From: an uncultured Coriobacteriales bacterium
Lineage (GTDB): Bacteria > Actinomycetota > Coriobacteriia > Coriobacteriales > UMGS124
Assembly: GCA_934654475.1 (NCBI GenBank)
Contig: CAKUFZ010000018.1
Span: 1-34,976 of the forward strand
Reading direction: 5' to 3'
DNA length: 34,976 nucleotides
Both the position numbers and the translations under genes were made by a program. Below the pieces are notes generated by a model. The model searched no databases. It was given only the letters and a program-made list of their open reading frames with translations, and was not told where the DNA came from. This document shows positions 25,290-34,209 of this stretch, piece by piece. Each line of letters starts with the position of its first letter. The first letter of the stretch is position 1.

Positions 25290-27361
25290 ACCATCAGCTC
25301 CTTGAGCTGTGCTTGGAGCTGGGCTTCGAGTTCATTGAACTCGGCGAGAAGTTTGTCGGAAGGCTCGGGTGCCTCGTACTTGTAGAAGTACCGCGTAAAC
25401 GGGATCTCGGCACCCGTCTTGATCACTTTGTCGGTCTCTTCATCAAACCACTTGGCATCGGGCACGTAAGGGTAAACCTCGCGCTCGAAGTAGTCCTCCA
25501 CGTCCTCGGAAAGCTTTACGAGTTCGGTATCCTTGGTGGCATCGTCATACTCAACGGAACCGTCACGCTTGTAACGCAGCGGCGCGGTCTTATCCATCTG
25601 CGACATGGCGTCCACCACCTTGTCGATGACAGACTTGCGCTGGGCGGGCGTCTCCTTCTCCTTGTAATCCGGCAAGGCGGCAAGCAGCTGCTCAACAAAC
25701 CGGGCAAAGGCCTTGTAGTCCTGTGTCGGCTCGTCCATGACGTTGTCGTGCAGCAGCTGGAGCATCTGCCCAAAGACAGGCTCCGCCTTCAGAAGTCCCT
25801 CGAGCTGCTTTTTCTGCTTTGAGGTCATGTCCATCTCGTCAATCAAGCTCAGTTCCTCGACCTTGGCGGGGTTGTGCCAGTCGTCCCTGAACTTGCCTGC
25901 CGCCAGAGTATCAATGCGCTCTGCAGTGATTTGATAGCTGCGTTGGAGCGGTTGCTTGACCGTATACTCCTTGTAGAGAAACTCCTCGTTAGGCAGGATA
26001 TGGCTGTGGTCGTTCTCCTCGAAGGCGGCATAGAGCGACACGATCTCGTCAATCTGCTCGGATGAGATCTGTTTGCGCTTGTTGCCAAGGCTGCGACGCA
26101 TGGGAGTCCACTTGTCCGTGGCGTCGATAAGCTGGACCATTCCTTTGCGCTTGGGCGACTTGTTCTTGGAAAGCACCCAAACATAGATGCCGATACCCGT
26201 GTTATAGAAGAGGTCGCCGGGAAGGCCCAAGATGGCCTCGATGTAGTCGTTCTCGAGCAGCCAGCGGCGGGTCTGCGACTCCCCCGAAGACGTACCGCCC
26301 GAGAAAAGCGGCGAGCCGTTCGAGATAACGCAGGCACGGCCGCTCGCCTCGTCGAGCTTGTACATGACGTGTTGCATAAACAGGAGCTGCATGTCGCTCT
26401 TTGCGGGAAGGCCTGCAGGGAAGCGACTGTCGAGCTTGGCGAACTCCTCGATCACCGCATTCTCAACGCCGTCGGAGGCGTCCTTGCCGCCCCATGGCTG
26501 GCCGAAGGGCGGATTCATGAGCACGAGGCGCATCTTGTCCTCGGGAAAGCAGTCTTCCTTCATGGTGTCGGCAAGGCGAATGTTCTCGGCGCGCTGGCCC
26601 TTGATAAGCATGTCCGCCAGGCAGATGGCATGCGTGTCGGGTATGACCTCCTGGCCGTAGAGGTAGACGTCGGCCCCGGGGAACCTCTTGTCCAACTCCT
26701 CCTTCGCACACGACAGCATGCCGCCCGTGCCGCAGGCAAAGTCGCCCACCTTGATGACGCGACCGGGCTCGGCAAGATCGTCGCAGCCCTCGGCAAGGGC
26801 CAGACGGGTGATAAGGTGAACCACTTCGCGCGGGGTGTAGTGGTCACCCGCCTCGGCATTCTCCGAAAAACGTCGGATGACCTCCTCGAACATGTAGCCC
26901 ATGGCGACGTTGTTGACGTGCGCGGGGTCGAGGTCGAGTTCAGAGAACTTGCGCACAACGCCCGTAAGCTTGGCGCCCTTGTGCATCTTCTTGATCTCTT
27001 TGTCGAACTCAAGGTCGGCAAAGATCTGCTTGATGTTGGGCGAGAACGCGTCGATGTAGGTGGTAAGGTTGGCGGGCAGATGCTGCGCATCGCCGAGCAG
27101 CTTGGCAAGCGTCCACTTGCTGGTGTTGTAGAACGCATAGCCCGCCTTGCGGCGTAGCAGGGCCTCGGGAATGCTGGGATTGGCGTCATAGGCATCGCAG
27201 ACAGCGTCCTTGGTACCCGCCAATGCGCACTCAAGGCGGCGCAGAATGACCATGGGGATGATGACATCGCGATACTTCTCGGGCTGGTAAGTGCCACGAA
27301 GGGTATTCGCGATGCTAAAGACGGTATCAATCTGGCGTTTGACGTCAATATGGTTGGGCAT
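25286..27361 (-). CDS. hsdM: Type I restriction-modification DNA methyltransferase subunit HsdM
   Basis: A 691-residue adenine-N6 methyltransferase. An N-terminal helical domain (about 1-150) precedes the SAM-binding motif I DFACGTGGM (207-215) and the catalytic motif NPPF (283-286). The C-terminal extension beyond residue 500 is helical and longer than in the classical E. coli enzymes. With HsdS it methylates the host target, and with HsdR it restricts foreign DNA. It is first in the operon. A promoter with 17-base spacing lies 40 bases before the ATG; the ribosome site (GGAG) is distant and weak. Confidence 0.96.
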   Translation of the reverse strand: MPNHIDVKRQIDTVFSIANTLRGTYQPEKYRDVIIPMVILRRLECALAGTKDAVCDAYDANPSIPEALLRRKAGYAFYNTSKWTLAKLLGDAQHLPANLTTYIDAFSPNIKQIFADLEFDKEIKKMHKGAKLTGVVRKFSELDLDPAHVNNVAMGYMFEEVIRRFSENAEAGDHYTPREVVHLITRLALAEGCDDLAEPGRVIKVGDFACGTGGMLSCAKEELDKRFPGADVYLYGQEVIPDTHAICLADMLIKGQRAENIRLADTMKEDCFPEDKMRLVLMNPPFGQPWGGKDASDGVENAVIEEFAKLDSRFPAGLPAKSDMQLLFMQHVMYKLDEASGRACVISNGSPLFSGGTSSGESQTRRWLLENDYIEAILGLPGDLFYNTGIGIYVWVLSKNKSPKRKGMVQLIDATDKWTPMRRSLGNKRKQISSEQIDEIVSLYAAFEENDHSHILPNEEFLYKEYTVKQPLQRSYQITAERIDTLAAGKFRDDWHNPAKVEELSLIDEMDMTSKQKKQLEGLLKAEPVFGQMLQLLHDNVMDEPTQDYKAFARFVEQLLAALPDYKEKETPAQRKSVIDKVVDAMSQMDKTAPLRYKRDGSVEYDDATKDTELVKLSEDVEDYFEREVYPYVPDAKWFDEETDKVIKTGAEIPFTRYFYKYEAPEPSDKLLAEFNELEAQLQAQLKELMV

Positions 27362-27379
27362 TTACTTTACTCTTCTCCG

Positions 27380-27390
27380 GCGGATTCCGC
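27380..27390. promoter_or_regulatory. Palindrome in the hsdM leader
   Basis: GCGGATTCCGC is a perfect 11-base palindrome between the hsdM -10 (27400-27405) and the hsdM start, near the expected transcription start. Many restriction operons are repressed by a protein binding such a site. The protein here is unknown; it could also be chance. Confidence 0.3.
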
Positions 27391-27399
27391 AGCCAAGTA

Positions 27400-27428
27400 C
27401 TTATAGCTGGAAAGACGAAGCCCAGCAA
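27400..27428 (-). promoter_or_regulatory. Promoter of the hsdMSR operon
   Basis: Minus strand: -35 TTGCTG (27423-27428), exact 17-base spacer, -10 TATAAG (27400-27405). Transcription would start about 30 bases before the hsdM ATG. It lies just downstream of the toxin-antitoxin pair, so the hsd genes have their own promoter. Confidence 0.65.
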
Positions 27429-27469
27429 AATTCCTTATGCATGATTTAGCGAGCACCAGGTTTAGTTGC

Positions 27470-27775
27470 TTAGGCAAGCCGAATGGTCTTGTCGGGCCAT
27501 TCAACATTCATGACCAGCTTTGCACCCAAGCTCTCGACATAACGGCGGATTGTGTCGAGCTGCGCTGAACCGAGGTTGCCGTTTTCAATCTCAGAAACCC
27601 TCGACTGGCCAACCCCCATCTGTTTGGCAAGCTCAACCTGAGTAATGTGCCGCTCTTTACGCGCCTGCGAGAGGTTGTATGCCTCAATCTTGTCGAGAGT
27701 CGCACGATGTGCACGTTCCTGCATTTCGGGCGAGATGACGAGACCGCGCTCAGCCAGATATTCGTTCATGTCCAT
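27470..27775 (-). CDS. HigA-like antitoxin, XRE-type helix-turn-helix
   Basis: A 101-residue protein with an N-terminal linker and a helix-turn-helix at about 43-68 (ITQVELAKQMGVGQSRVSEI), then an arm ending in a hydrophobic strand. It lies 2 bases downstream of the toxin with GGAG five bases before the ATG. The toxin-before-antitoxin order is typical of HigBA. It should bind and silence the toxin and repress the shared promoter. A second ATG two codons in is possible. Confidence 0.9.
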   Translation of the reverse strand: MDMNEYLAERGLVISPEMQERAHRATLDKIEAYNLSQARKERHITQVELAKQMGVGQSRVSEIENGNLGSAQLDTIRRYVESLGAKLVMNVEWPDKTIRLA

Positions 27776-27777
27776 AG

Positions 27778-28140
27778 CTACTCCAATGACTCAAGGTGCC
27801 TGGCATACAGTTCTTCGGCTTTGGGAATGGCTTGCCGATACCATCCGTTCCATTTCAACTTGCCCGACTTGCCCTTTGCCTTATCACCTGCAAGAAGCAT
27901 GACGGCCTTTCGGACTGGATCGAAAGCGAACAGAATGCGAATCTCGGTATCCCCGGGAGAAGCCGGCCGCAGCTCTTTCATATTCTTTAAACGCGACCCC
28001 GAAATAGAGTCCACCAGCGGCCTCCCCAACGAGGGCCCGGTTTCGCGTAGGACATTCAGCGAGTCAAAGATATGGGCGACCGTCTCGTCATCTTGTTCAT
28101 TAAGCCAGTCTTTGATATATGCCAGTTCAATATCCCACAT
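27778..28140 (-). CDS. HigB-like toxin, phage Gp49-like RelE/ParE family
   Basis: A 120-residue protein that matches the Gp49/DUF891 type of RelE-fold toxin. Signature stretches are GPSLGRPLVDSISGS (35-49), KNMKELRP (52-59), EIRILFAFDP (66-75) and the basic MLLAGDKAKGK (81-91) with a helical tail ending QAIPKAEELYARHL. Family members are ribosome-dependent mRNA interferases. GAGGTG precedes the ATG. First gene of the toxin-antitoxin pair, next to the restriction operon in a defence cluster. Confidence 0.9.
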   Translation of the reverse strand: MWDIELAYIKDWLNEQDDETVAHIFDSLNVLRETGPSLGRPLVDSISGSRLKNMKELRPASPGDTEIRILFAFDPVRKAVMLLAGDKAKGKSGKLKWNGWYRQAIPKAEELYARHLESLE

Positions 28141-28152
28141 CCGTCACCTCAC

Positions 28153-28177
28153 AATATCGGTTTTGACTGATATTATA
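28153..28177 (-). promoter_or_regulatory. Promoter and likely operator of the toxin-antitoxin pair
   Basis: Minus strand: a perfect -10 TATAAT (28172-28177) with no good -35. An inverted repeat AATATC-10 bases-GATATT (28153-28174) overlaps the -10 and the start point. This is where a HigA-type repressor would bind to block transcription. Confidence 0.55.
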
Positions 28178-28347
28178 ACTCAACCATATACATTTCGCTC
28201 GTGGGAACAGCTTGAGAATCCATCCCCCGCTTCTGTAGCTATATCCAATCTCGAATATCATTCCATTTGAAAGCCCCGGAAGACCGCTCACGCAAAAACA
28301 TCGCGATACCCCCGGGGGTTATTGCACTTCTGGGGCAGTTTATTGCC

Positions 28348-28860
28348 CTACCCCAGCTCCACCCACTGGCGAGGGTCATAGCCGAGCTGCTTGAGCTTGC
28401 TGGAGAGGTAGTCGATGCGGGTCGGGGTCACCTTGATAAGGTGGAGCATGCCCTTGATGCGGGGCAGCGACGCGGCGGGGATGTTCTTGGCCGCGGCAGC
28501 CCGAGCAAACTCGGCAGAGTCAAGGTCGACGATTTCGGCCGTGCCGGTGACCTGGGCGCTCTCAAGAGAGCCAAAACCGCCATAGGGTTCGTACACGGCC
28601 AGGCTCACGTTCTTGTTGGACGCAAGGCCGCGGAACTTCAGGCCGCCCTCCGAGAACATCCAGAACGCCCCGTCGCGCCAGACGTACTCGAGCGGGGTGC
28701 AGCGCACGAAGTCGCCTGAACCCGTGGCGAGGGCGCACGTGTTGTGCAAGCCCAGAAAGGCACCGATTGCAACGCGAAGCTCCTCAGTCGGCATCCTCTT
28801 CGCATCGGCTTCGCGTGCCACCCAATAGTCGGCGGCCTCTTCGTACTCCTTGCTGTTCAT
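28348..28860 (-). CDS. Pyridoxamine 5'-phosphate oxidase-like flavin-binding protein
   Basis: A 170-residue single-domain protein of the FMN-binding split-barrel type. Seen are an N-terminal helix, the strand pair TCALATGSGDFVRCTPLEYVWRDGAFWMF, a KNVSLAVYEPYGG strand and a C-terminal RIDYLSSK-type strand. Family members are oxidases or reductases using FMN or F420, or simple flavin binders; the substrate cannot be read. GGGGAG lies nine bases before the ATG. A TACAAT -10-like element sits about 50 bases further upstream. It is transcribed alone, bounded by the leuB terminator upstream. A weak hairpin follows its stop. Confidence 0.8.
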   Translation of the reverse strand: MNSKEYEEAADYWVAREADAKRMPTEELRVAIGAFLGLHNTCALATGSGDFVRCTPLEYVWRDGAFWMFSEGGLKFRGLASNKNVSLAVYEPYGGFGSLESAQVTGTAEIVDLDSAEFARAAAAKNIPAASLPRIKGMLHLIKVTPTRIDYLSSKLKQLGYDPRQWVELG

Positions 28861-29006
28861 ACCGCATGTCTCCCCTCAATTATCGGGCGCTCGTCATAAT
28901 GCGGCACCACTAGCATGTTCGATTGTAGCCAGCAGAGGCAAGAGGAAGCCCGGTCGCCCGGATTTTTACCACCTGGCGGCAAGCATAACGAGTCAACAAT
29001 CATCAA

Positions 29007-29047
29007 ACAAAAAGCCCCCATCGCTTGGGCTGCAAGCGATGGGGGCC
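29007..29047 (-). terminator. Intrinsic terminator of the leu operon
   Basis: Minus strand: GCCCCCATCGCTTG and its complement (29014-29027 with 29033-29046) form a 14-pair stem with a 5-base loop, followed by TTTTTG. It lies about 33 bases past the leuB stop and ends the operon. Confidence 0.92.
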
Positions 29048-29079
29048 TAGGAAAGCGAGGTGGGGCGCCGGCTGAGAAC

Positions 29080-30219
29080 TTAGCCGCGCTTGAAGTACTC
29101 GACGATCTTGTCGCCCATACCGCACGTGCCGAGCTTGTGGTCGGCCGCGGTGGTGGCGTCGGCGATGTCGCCGGTGCGCCAACCGTCGTTGAGCACGTCC
29201 TTCACGGCCTTGGCCAGGCGGTCGGCAGCCTCGTCCATCTTGAAGCTGTAGCGCAGCATGAGCTCCACCGAGAGAATCTGGGCGATGGGGTTGGCGATGC
29301 CCTTGCCCGCGATGTCGGGCGCCGAGCCGTGGCTGGGCTCGTAGAGCGCCGTGCCGTCGCCCAGGCTTGCGCTGGCGAGCATGCCAAGCGAACCCGTGAG
29401 CATGGAAGCCTCGTCGGAGAGGATGTCGCCGAAGGTGTTCTCGGTCACGAGGACGTCGAACTGGCCGGGGTTGTACACAAGCTGCATCGCGCAGTTGTCC
29501 ACAAGCATGTCAGAGGCCTCTACCTGGGGATACTCAGCGGCGATACGATGAGCCGTCTCGCGCCAAAGGCGGCTGGTCTCAAGGACGTTGGCCTTGTCGA
29601 CGGAAATGACGCGATGGCGGGGCCTGCGGCTGGCGGCATCGAAGGCCCAACGCACGACGCGCTCGATCTCGTACTCGTTGTAGTCCATGAGGTCGCGGCA
29701 GAACGTGCCCTTCGCGCCGTTCATGCCCGCGCCCTCGACGTTCTCGGTGCGCTCGTGGGCACCGAAGTAGATGCCGCCCGTGAGCTCGCGCACGATGAGG
29801 ATGTCCACCCCTTCGAGCTTCTCGGGGCGAAGCGGGCTCGCGTCGCGCAGGGCGTCGTAGATGCGCACGGGACGCAGGTTGAGGTAAAGGCCCAGGTTCT
29901 TGCGGATGGCGAGCAGGCCCTGTTCGGGGCGGGCCTCACCGGGGGCGGCACCGTCCCACTTGGGGCCGCCCACAGCCGCAAGCAGTACCGCGTCGGAGGC
30001 CTTGGCGGCCTCAAGCGTCTCGTCGGGCAGCGCGGTGGGCTTCACGCCGGCGGCGCGGGTGGCGTCGATGGCGCAGCCGCCGATGAGATGCTCCTCGCAG
30101 TCGAACGTGCAGCCGTACTCCTGTCCGATGGCGTCGAGGACCTTCACGGCCTCGGCGATGATCTCGGGGCCGATGCCGTCGCCGGGCAGCAGGCAGATCT
30201 TGTACGTGGTGTCAGCCAT
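29080..30219 (-). CDS. leuB: 3-isopropylmalate dehydrogenase
   Basis: A 379-residue enzyme that oxidises and decarboxylates 3-isopropylmalate to 2-oxoisocaproate, the last operon-coded step to leucine. Seen are LLPGDGIGPEI near the start, AAVGGPKWD, the substrate arginine region NLGLYLNLRPVR, DVLVTENTFGDILSDEAS with metal-binding Asp, and EPSHGSAPDIAGKGIANP. The ATG at 30219 has AAGGAG ten bases upstream; an ATG at 30228 lies too close to that site. It follows leuD after a 92-base gap holding a hairpin. Confidence 0.96.
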   Translation of the reverse strand: MADTTYKICLLPGDGIGPEIIAEAVKVLDAIGQEYGCTFDCEEHLIGGCAIDATRAAGVKPTALPDETLEAAKASDAVLLAAVGGPKWDGAAPGEARPEQGLLAIRKNLGLYLNLRPVRIYDALRDASPLRPEKLEGVDILIVRELTGGIYFGAHERTENVEGAGMNGAKGTFCRDLMDYNEYEIERVVRWAFDAASRRPRHRVISVDKANVLETSRLWRETAHRIAAEYPQVEASDMLVDNCAMQLVYNPGQFDVLVTENTFGDILSDEASMLTGSLGMLASASLGDGTALYEPSHGSAPDIAGKGIANPIAQILSVELMLRYSFKMDEAADRLAKAVKDVLNDGWRTGDIADATTAADHKLGTCGMGDKIVEYFKRG

Positions 30220-30244
30220 GCTTTGCATACTCCTTGAGATGAAG

Positions 30245-30272
30245 GGCCGACGGGCCCAAAAGCCCGTCGGCC
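30245..30272. other. Hairpin between leuD and leuB
   Basis: GGCCGACGGGC and GCCCGTCGGCC form a perfect 11-pair stem with a 6-base loop in the 92-base leuD-leuB gap. There is no T run on the minus strand after it, so it is not a classical terminator. A processing or mRNA-stability role within the operon is possible. Confidence 0.75.
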
Positions 30273-30311
30273 GTAGCAAATAAGCGAGAAATCGCTGGCA
30301 GATAGAATGCG

Positions 30312-30815
30312 TTACGCTTTCTTCTCAGCCAGAATGCGCCTGGTGCGATTCACCAGGCCGCCCTCGGCCACAATCTGCGCGATGAAGGGTGGGAAAGGCT
30401 CCACCTGGAAGGACTCGCCGGTGGTGAGGTCGGTGATGACGCCCTTGTCGGCGTCGACGGCCACCTCGTCGCCCGCCTTGATGGCGTCGACGGCAGCGGG
30501 GCACTCCATGATGGGCAGGCCGATGTTGATCGAGTTGCGGTAGAAGATACGCGCGAAGCTCTTGGCGATGACGCATGCCACGCCTGCGGCCTTGATGCAC
30601 ACGGGGGCGTGCTCGCGGCTGGAACCGCAGCCGAAGTTCTCCTCGGCCACAAGGATGTCACCGGGCGTCACCTTGTTGACGAAGTCCACGTCGAGATCCT
30701 CGAGGCAATGCTTGGCAAGCTCGGCAGGGTCGGAGGTGTTGAGGTAGCGCGCGGGAATGATGACGTCGGTGTCGATGTCGCGCCCGTAGCGGTGGGCGGT
30801 ACCCTGAAACTGCAT
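30312..30815 (-). CDS. leuD: 3-isopropylmalate dehydratase small subunit
   Basis: A 167-residue swivelling subunit that, with LeuC, isomerises 2- to 3-isopropylmalate. RDIDTDVIIPARYLNT (12-27) and FGCGSSREHAP (61-71) are the family hallmarks. The short length matches the LeuD/HacB type that pairs with short LeuC. GGGGGAG precedes the ATG, 12 bases after the leuC stop. Confidence 0.96.
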   Translation of the reverse strand: MQFQGTAHRYGRDIDTDVIIPARYLNTSDPAELAKHCLEDLDVDFVNKVTPGDILVAEENFGCGSSREHAPVCIKAAGVACVIAKSFARIFYRNSINIGLPIMECPAAVDAIKAGDEVAVDADKGVITDLTTGESFQVEPFPPFIAQIVAEGGLVNRTRRILAEKKA

Positions 30816-30827
30816 GTGTTCTCCCCC

Positions 30828-32096
<1,269 letters not shown>

Positions 32097-32128
32097 GTGG
32101 GGATTCCTTCCTCTCTTGATACAAGAAC

Positions 32129-32167
32129 GGCGCGCCCGGCGAAGACGACTGCCCGGCCGGGCGCGCC
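32129..32167. other. Hairpin between leuA and leuC
   Basis: GGCGCGCCCGGC and GCCGGGCGCGCC form a perfect 12-pair G/C-only stem with a 15-base loop in the 78-base leuA-leuC gap. Only GTTCTTG follows on the minus strand, so termination would be partial. It may lower leuCDB output relative to leuA, or protect or process the mRNA. Confidence 0.78.
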
Positions 32168-32174
32168 AGGTCGG

Positions 32175-33722
32175 CTACTCGGCCTCGAGCGGGGTCTTCG
32201 CGACGCGTTCGGAGGCAAGCAGCCTGTTCAGGGCGTTGACATAGGCCTTGGTGGACGACACGACGATGTCGTTATCCGAGCCGCGGCCGATGAAGGTGTC
32301 GCCCGAGGGGTTCGTGATGTGGACGCACACCTCGCCCAGGGCGTCGATGCCCTTGGTCACGGCGGTCACCGAGAACTCGTTCAGGACGTTGGTGACGGCG
32401 ATGACCTTGTCGACGGCCTTGAAGGCAGCGTCGACGGGGCCGGTGCCATAGGCGCATTCAGTGGTCTGCGTGCCGTGCTCGTCGGTGATGGTGACGGTGG
32501 CGGTGGGGATGAGGCCCGAGCCGCAGGAGACCTGCACGGCGTCGAGCGTGTAGATGGCGCTCACATCGCGGCGGTACTGGCAGACGATGGACTCCAGGTC
32601 CTCGTCGTAGACCTCCTTCTTGCGGTCGGCCACCTCCAGGAACGACTGATAGACGCGCTCGAACTCCTCCTGCTCGAACGTGTAGCCCAGCTCGCCGAGA
32701 CGATGGCGCAGGGCGGCATGGCCCGAACGGGCGGACAGCAGGATCTGGCTGCCGGAGGCGCCGACCTCCTCGGGATTGATGATCTCGTAGGTGGTGCGGG
32801 CCTTGAGCACGCCGTCCTGGTGGATGCCGGAAGAGTGGGCAAAGGCATTGGCGCCGACAATGGCCTTGTTGGGCTGCACGTTGATACCCGTGATGGAGCT
32901 CACGAGACGGCTGGCACGCGTGAGCTCGCGGGTGTTGACGTCGGTGTGGGCGTCGAGCTCCTGCCCGTGCATCTTGATGGCCATGACGACCTCTTCGAGC
33001 GCGGTGTTGCCGGCGCGCTCGCCCAGGCCGTTGATGGTGCACTCGATCTGCGAAGCACCGTTGCGCACGGCGGCCAGGGCAAGAGCGGTGGCCATGCCCA
33101 GGTCGTTGTGGGTGTGGCAGGCCACAGTGACGTTCTCGATGCCACGGACGTTCTCCATGAGACCATGGATGCGCGCGCCGAAGTGCTCGGGCAGCGAGTA
33201 GCCGGTGGTGTCGGGGATGTTGATGACCGTGGCGCCTGCCTCCACGACGGCCTGGACGATGCGCTCGAGGAACTTCTGCTCAGCACGACCGGCATCCTCG
33301 CAGTAGAACTCGACGTCGTCGACGTACTTCTTGGCATAGCGCACCGCATGCACCGCACGCTCGACGGCCTGGTCCTCGGTGATGCGCAGCTTGTCGTGCA
33401 GGTGCGAGGGGCTCACGCCCAGGCCGGTGTGGATGCGGGGGCGACGAGCGCACTTGAGGGCCTCGGCCGCCGAGTCGATGTCCTTCTCAACGGCGCGGGT
33501 GAGGCCGCATACCACGGCGTCGTCGCCGGCAAGCTTGCCGATCTCCTGAACGGAGATGAAGTCGCCAGGGCTGGAAATGGGGAAACCGGCCTCGATGACG
33601 TCGACCTTCAGGCGCAGCAGCTCCTGTGCGACGAGCAGTTTCTCCTCGGTGTTCATGGAGGCGCCGGGCGACTGCTCGCCGTCGCGCAGGGTGGTGTCAA
33701 AAATTGCAATCTTGCGGGTCAT
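32175..33722 (-). CDS. leuA: 2-isopropylmalate synthase
   Basis: A 515-residue enzyme that condenses acetyl-CoA with 2-oxoisovalerate, the first committed step to leucine. IFDTTLRDGEQSPG (7-20) opens the TIM barrel with the catalytic Arg13 and metal Asp14; the metal His pair is in VACHTHNDLG. The C-terminal regulatory domain (about 390-505) is present and is where leucine feedback acts. The ATG at 33722 has GGAGG five bases upstream; the longer frame to 33770 lacks one. First structural gene of leuA-leuC-leuD-leuB. Confidence 0.96.
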   Translation of the reverse strand: MTRKIAIFDTTLRDGEQSPGASMNTEEKLLVAQELLRLKVDVIEAGFPISSPGDFISVQEIGKLAGDDAVVCGLTRAVEKDIDSAAEALKCARRPRIHTGLGVSPSHLHDKLRITEDQAVERAVHAVRYAKKYVDDVEFYCEDAGRAEQKFLERIVQAVVEAGATVINIPDTTGYSLPEHFGARIHGLMENVRGIENVTVACHTHNDLGMATALALAAVRNGASQIECTINGLGERAGNTALEEVVMAIKMHGQELDAHTDVNTRELTRASRLVSSITGINVQPNKAIVGANAFAHSSGIHQDGVLKARTTYEIINPEEVGASGSQILLSARSGHAALRHRLGELGYTFEQEEFERVYQSFLEVADRKKEVYDEDLESIVCQYRRDVSAIYTLDAVQVSCGSGLIPTATVTITDEHGTQTTECAYGTGPVDAAFKAVDKVIAVTNVLNEFSVTAVTKGIDALGEVCVHITNPSGDTFIGRGSDNDIVVSSTKAYVNALNRLLASERVAKTPLEAE

Positions 33723-33952
33723 GATTTCCTCCAAATCAGGCCATGCACTAGCTGCGCGCGATCCATGCAATAGGTATGAGTCAACCCCAACACATCGCCT
33801 GATACCAAATGCATCTACCAGGGCAATGAGTTACAAAAGGGCTATAGCGTTGTGGGAGAAAACAGGAAAGACCAAAGACTGCGTGGAAGGGGCGCCGGGG
33901 CCCCTATGTCATGCGCGCCGAGGGAGCCCCATCCTTATGGACGGCCCCTGCT
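33723..33952 (-). promoter_or_regulatory. Putative leuA attenuator region
   Basis: This 230-base stretch lies between the leader peptide stop and leuA and holds no gene. Directly at the leader stop, minus strand, GCGCGC arms flank an inner hairpin CCGTCC-ATAA-GGATGG. About 10 bases on, AGGGGC and GCCCCT form a second stem. The GGGGC in the first hairpin's 3' side could instead pair with GCCCC of the second, so the folds compete. The T-rich stretch after it is broken, so the termination point is uncertain. Inference from base pairing by eye. Confidence 0.45.
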
Positions 33953-34072
33953 CTAGCGCGCGCAGGTAAGTCGCGGACCAGGAAGGCCTAGAAGAAGCTG
34001 CATGGAGGCATTCTGATCGATGCGCACCTGGGCGCCCGCCATTTCCCTCTTCATCGCAGCCTTGAACGACAT
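33953..34072 (-). CDS. Leucine-rich leader peptide of the leu operon
   Basis: A short frame of up to 39 codons ending in MQLLLGLPGPRLTCAR and TAG. The last 16 residues hold five Leu codons, CTT CTT CTA, CTT and CTT, whereas leucine in the neighbouring genes is mostly CTC or CTG. Starts at 34072 (AAAGGA nine bases upstream), 34054, 34042 and 34003 are in frame; the first two have plausible ribosome sites. It lies 230 bases before leuA on the same strand with hairpins starting at its stop. This is the classic pattern of ribosome-mediated attenuation: ribosomes stalling at Leu codons would allow leuA transcription when Leu-tRNA is low. Exact start uncertain. Confidence 0.68.
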   Translation of the reverse strand: MSFKAAMKREMAGAQVRIDQNASMQLLLGLPGPRLTCAR

Positions 34073-34134
34073 TGCCCTGCATCCTTTCGCAACAATCGCA
34101 CACCCCTTTGGCGTGCGTGGGGCGCATCCTACGC

Positions 34135-34163
34135 CTTATACTGTGTAGAATCAATCGTTGACC
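34135..34163 (-). promoter_or_regulatory. Possible promoter of the leu operon
   Basis: Minus strand: a -10-like TATAAG (34135-34140) lies about 63 bases before the leader start. The 17-base upstream position is GGTCAA, a poor -35. It is back to back with the promoter of the plus-strand gene at 34210, sharing the same bases. Confidence 0.35.
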
Positions 34164-34186
34164 GCGAAGTTAACTTAGTATAAATA
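34158..34186 (+). promoter_or_regulatory. Promoter of the right-edge gene
   Basis: -35 TTGACC (34158-34163), then either TATAAA after 15 bases or TAAATA after 17 bases, in a markedly A/T-rich stretch. The gene start follows about 24 bases later with AGGAG six bases before ATG. Confidence 0.5.
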
Positions 34187-34209
34187 TAAAGATTAAGACA
34201 GGAGCAGAT

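Noticed and set aside
28267..28347. Strong terminator after the flavin-binding protein gene
   Set aside because: Two short stems (GGGCA/TGCCC and the palindrome ACCCCCGGGGGT) are present, but the T run is displaced; not convincing as a classical terminator.
33909..34154. An 81-codon minus-strand frame over the leuA leader
   Set aside because: It begins with TTG ahead of the likely promoter -10, has no ribosome site and is in a different frame from the Leu-codon cluster, which better explains the region.
33723..34209. T-box riboswitch upstream of leuA
   Set aside because: No T-box core resembling AGGGTGGNACCGCG is present; the leader peptide explains the region better.
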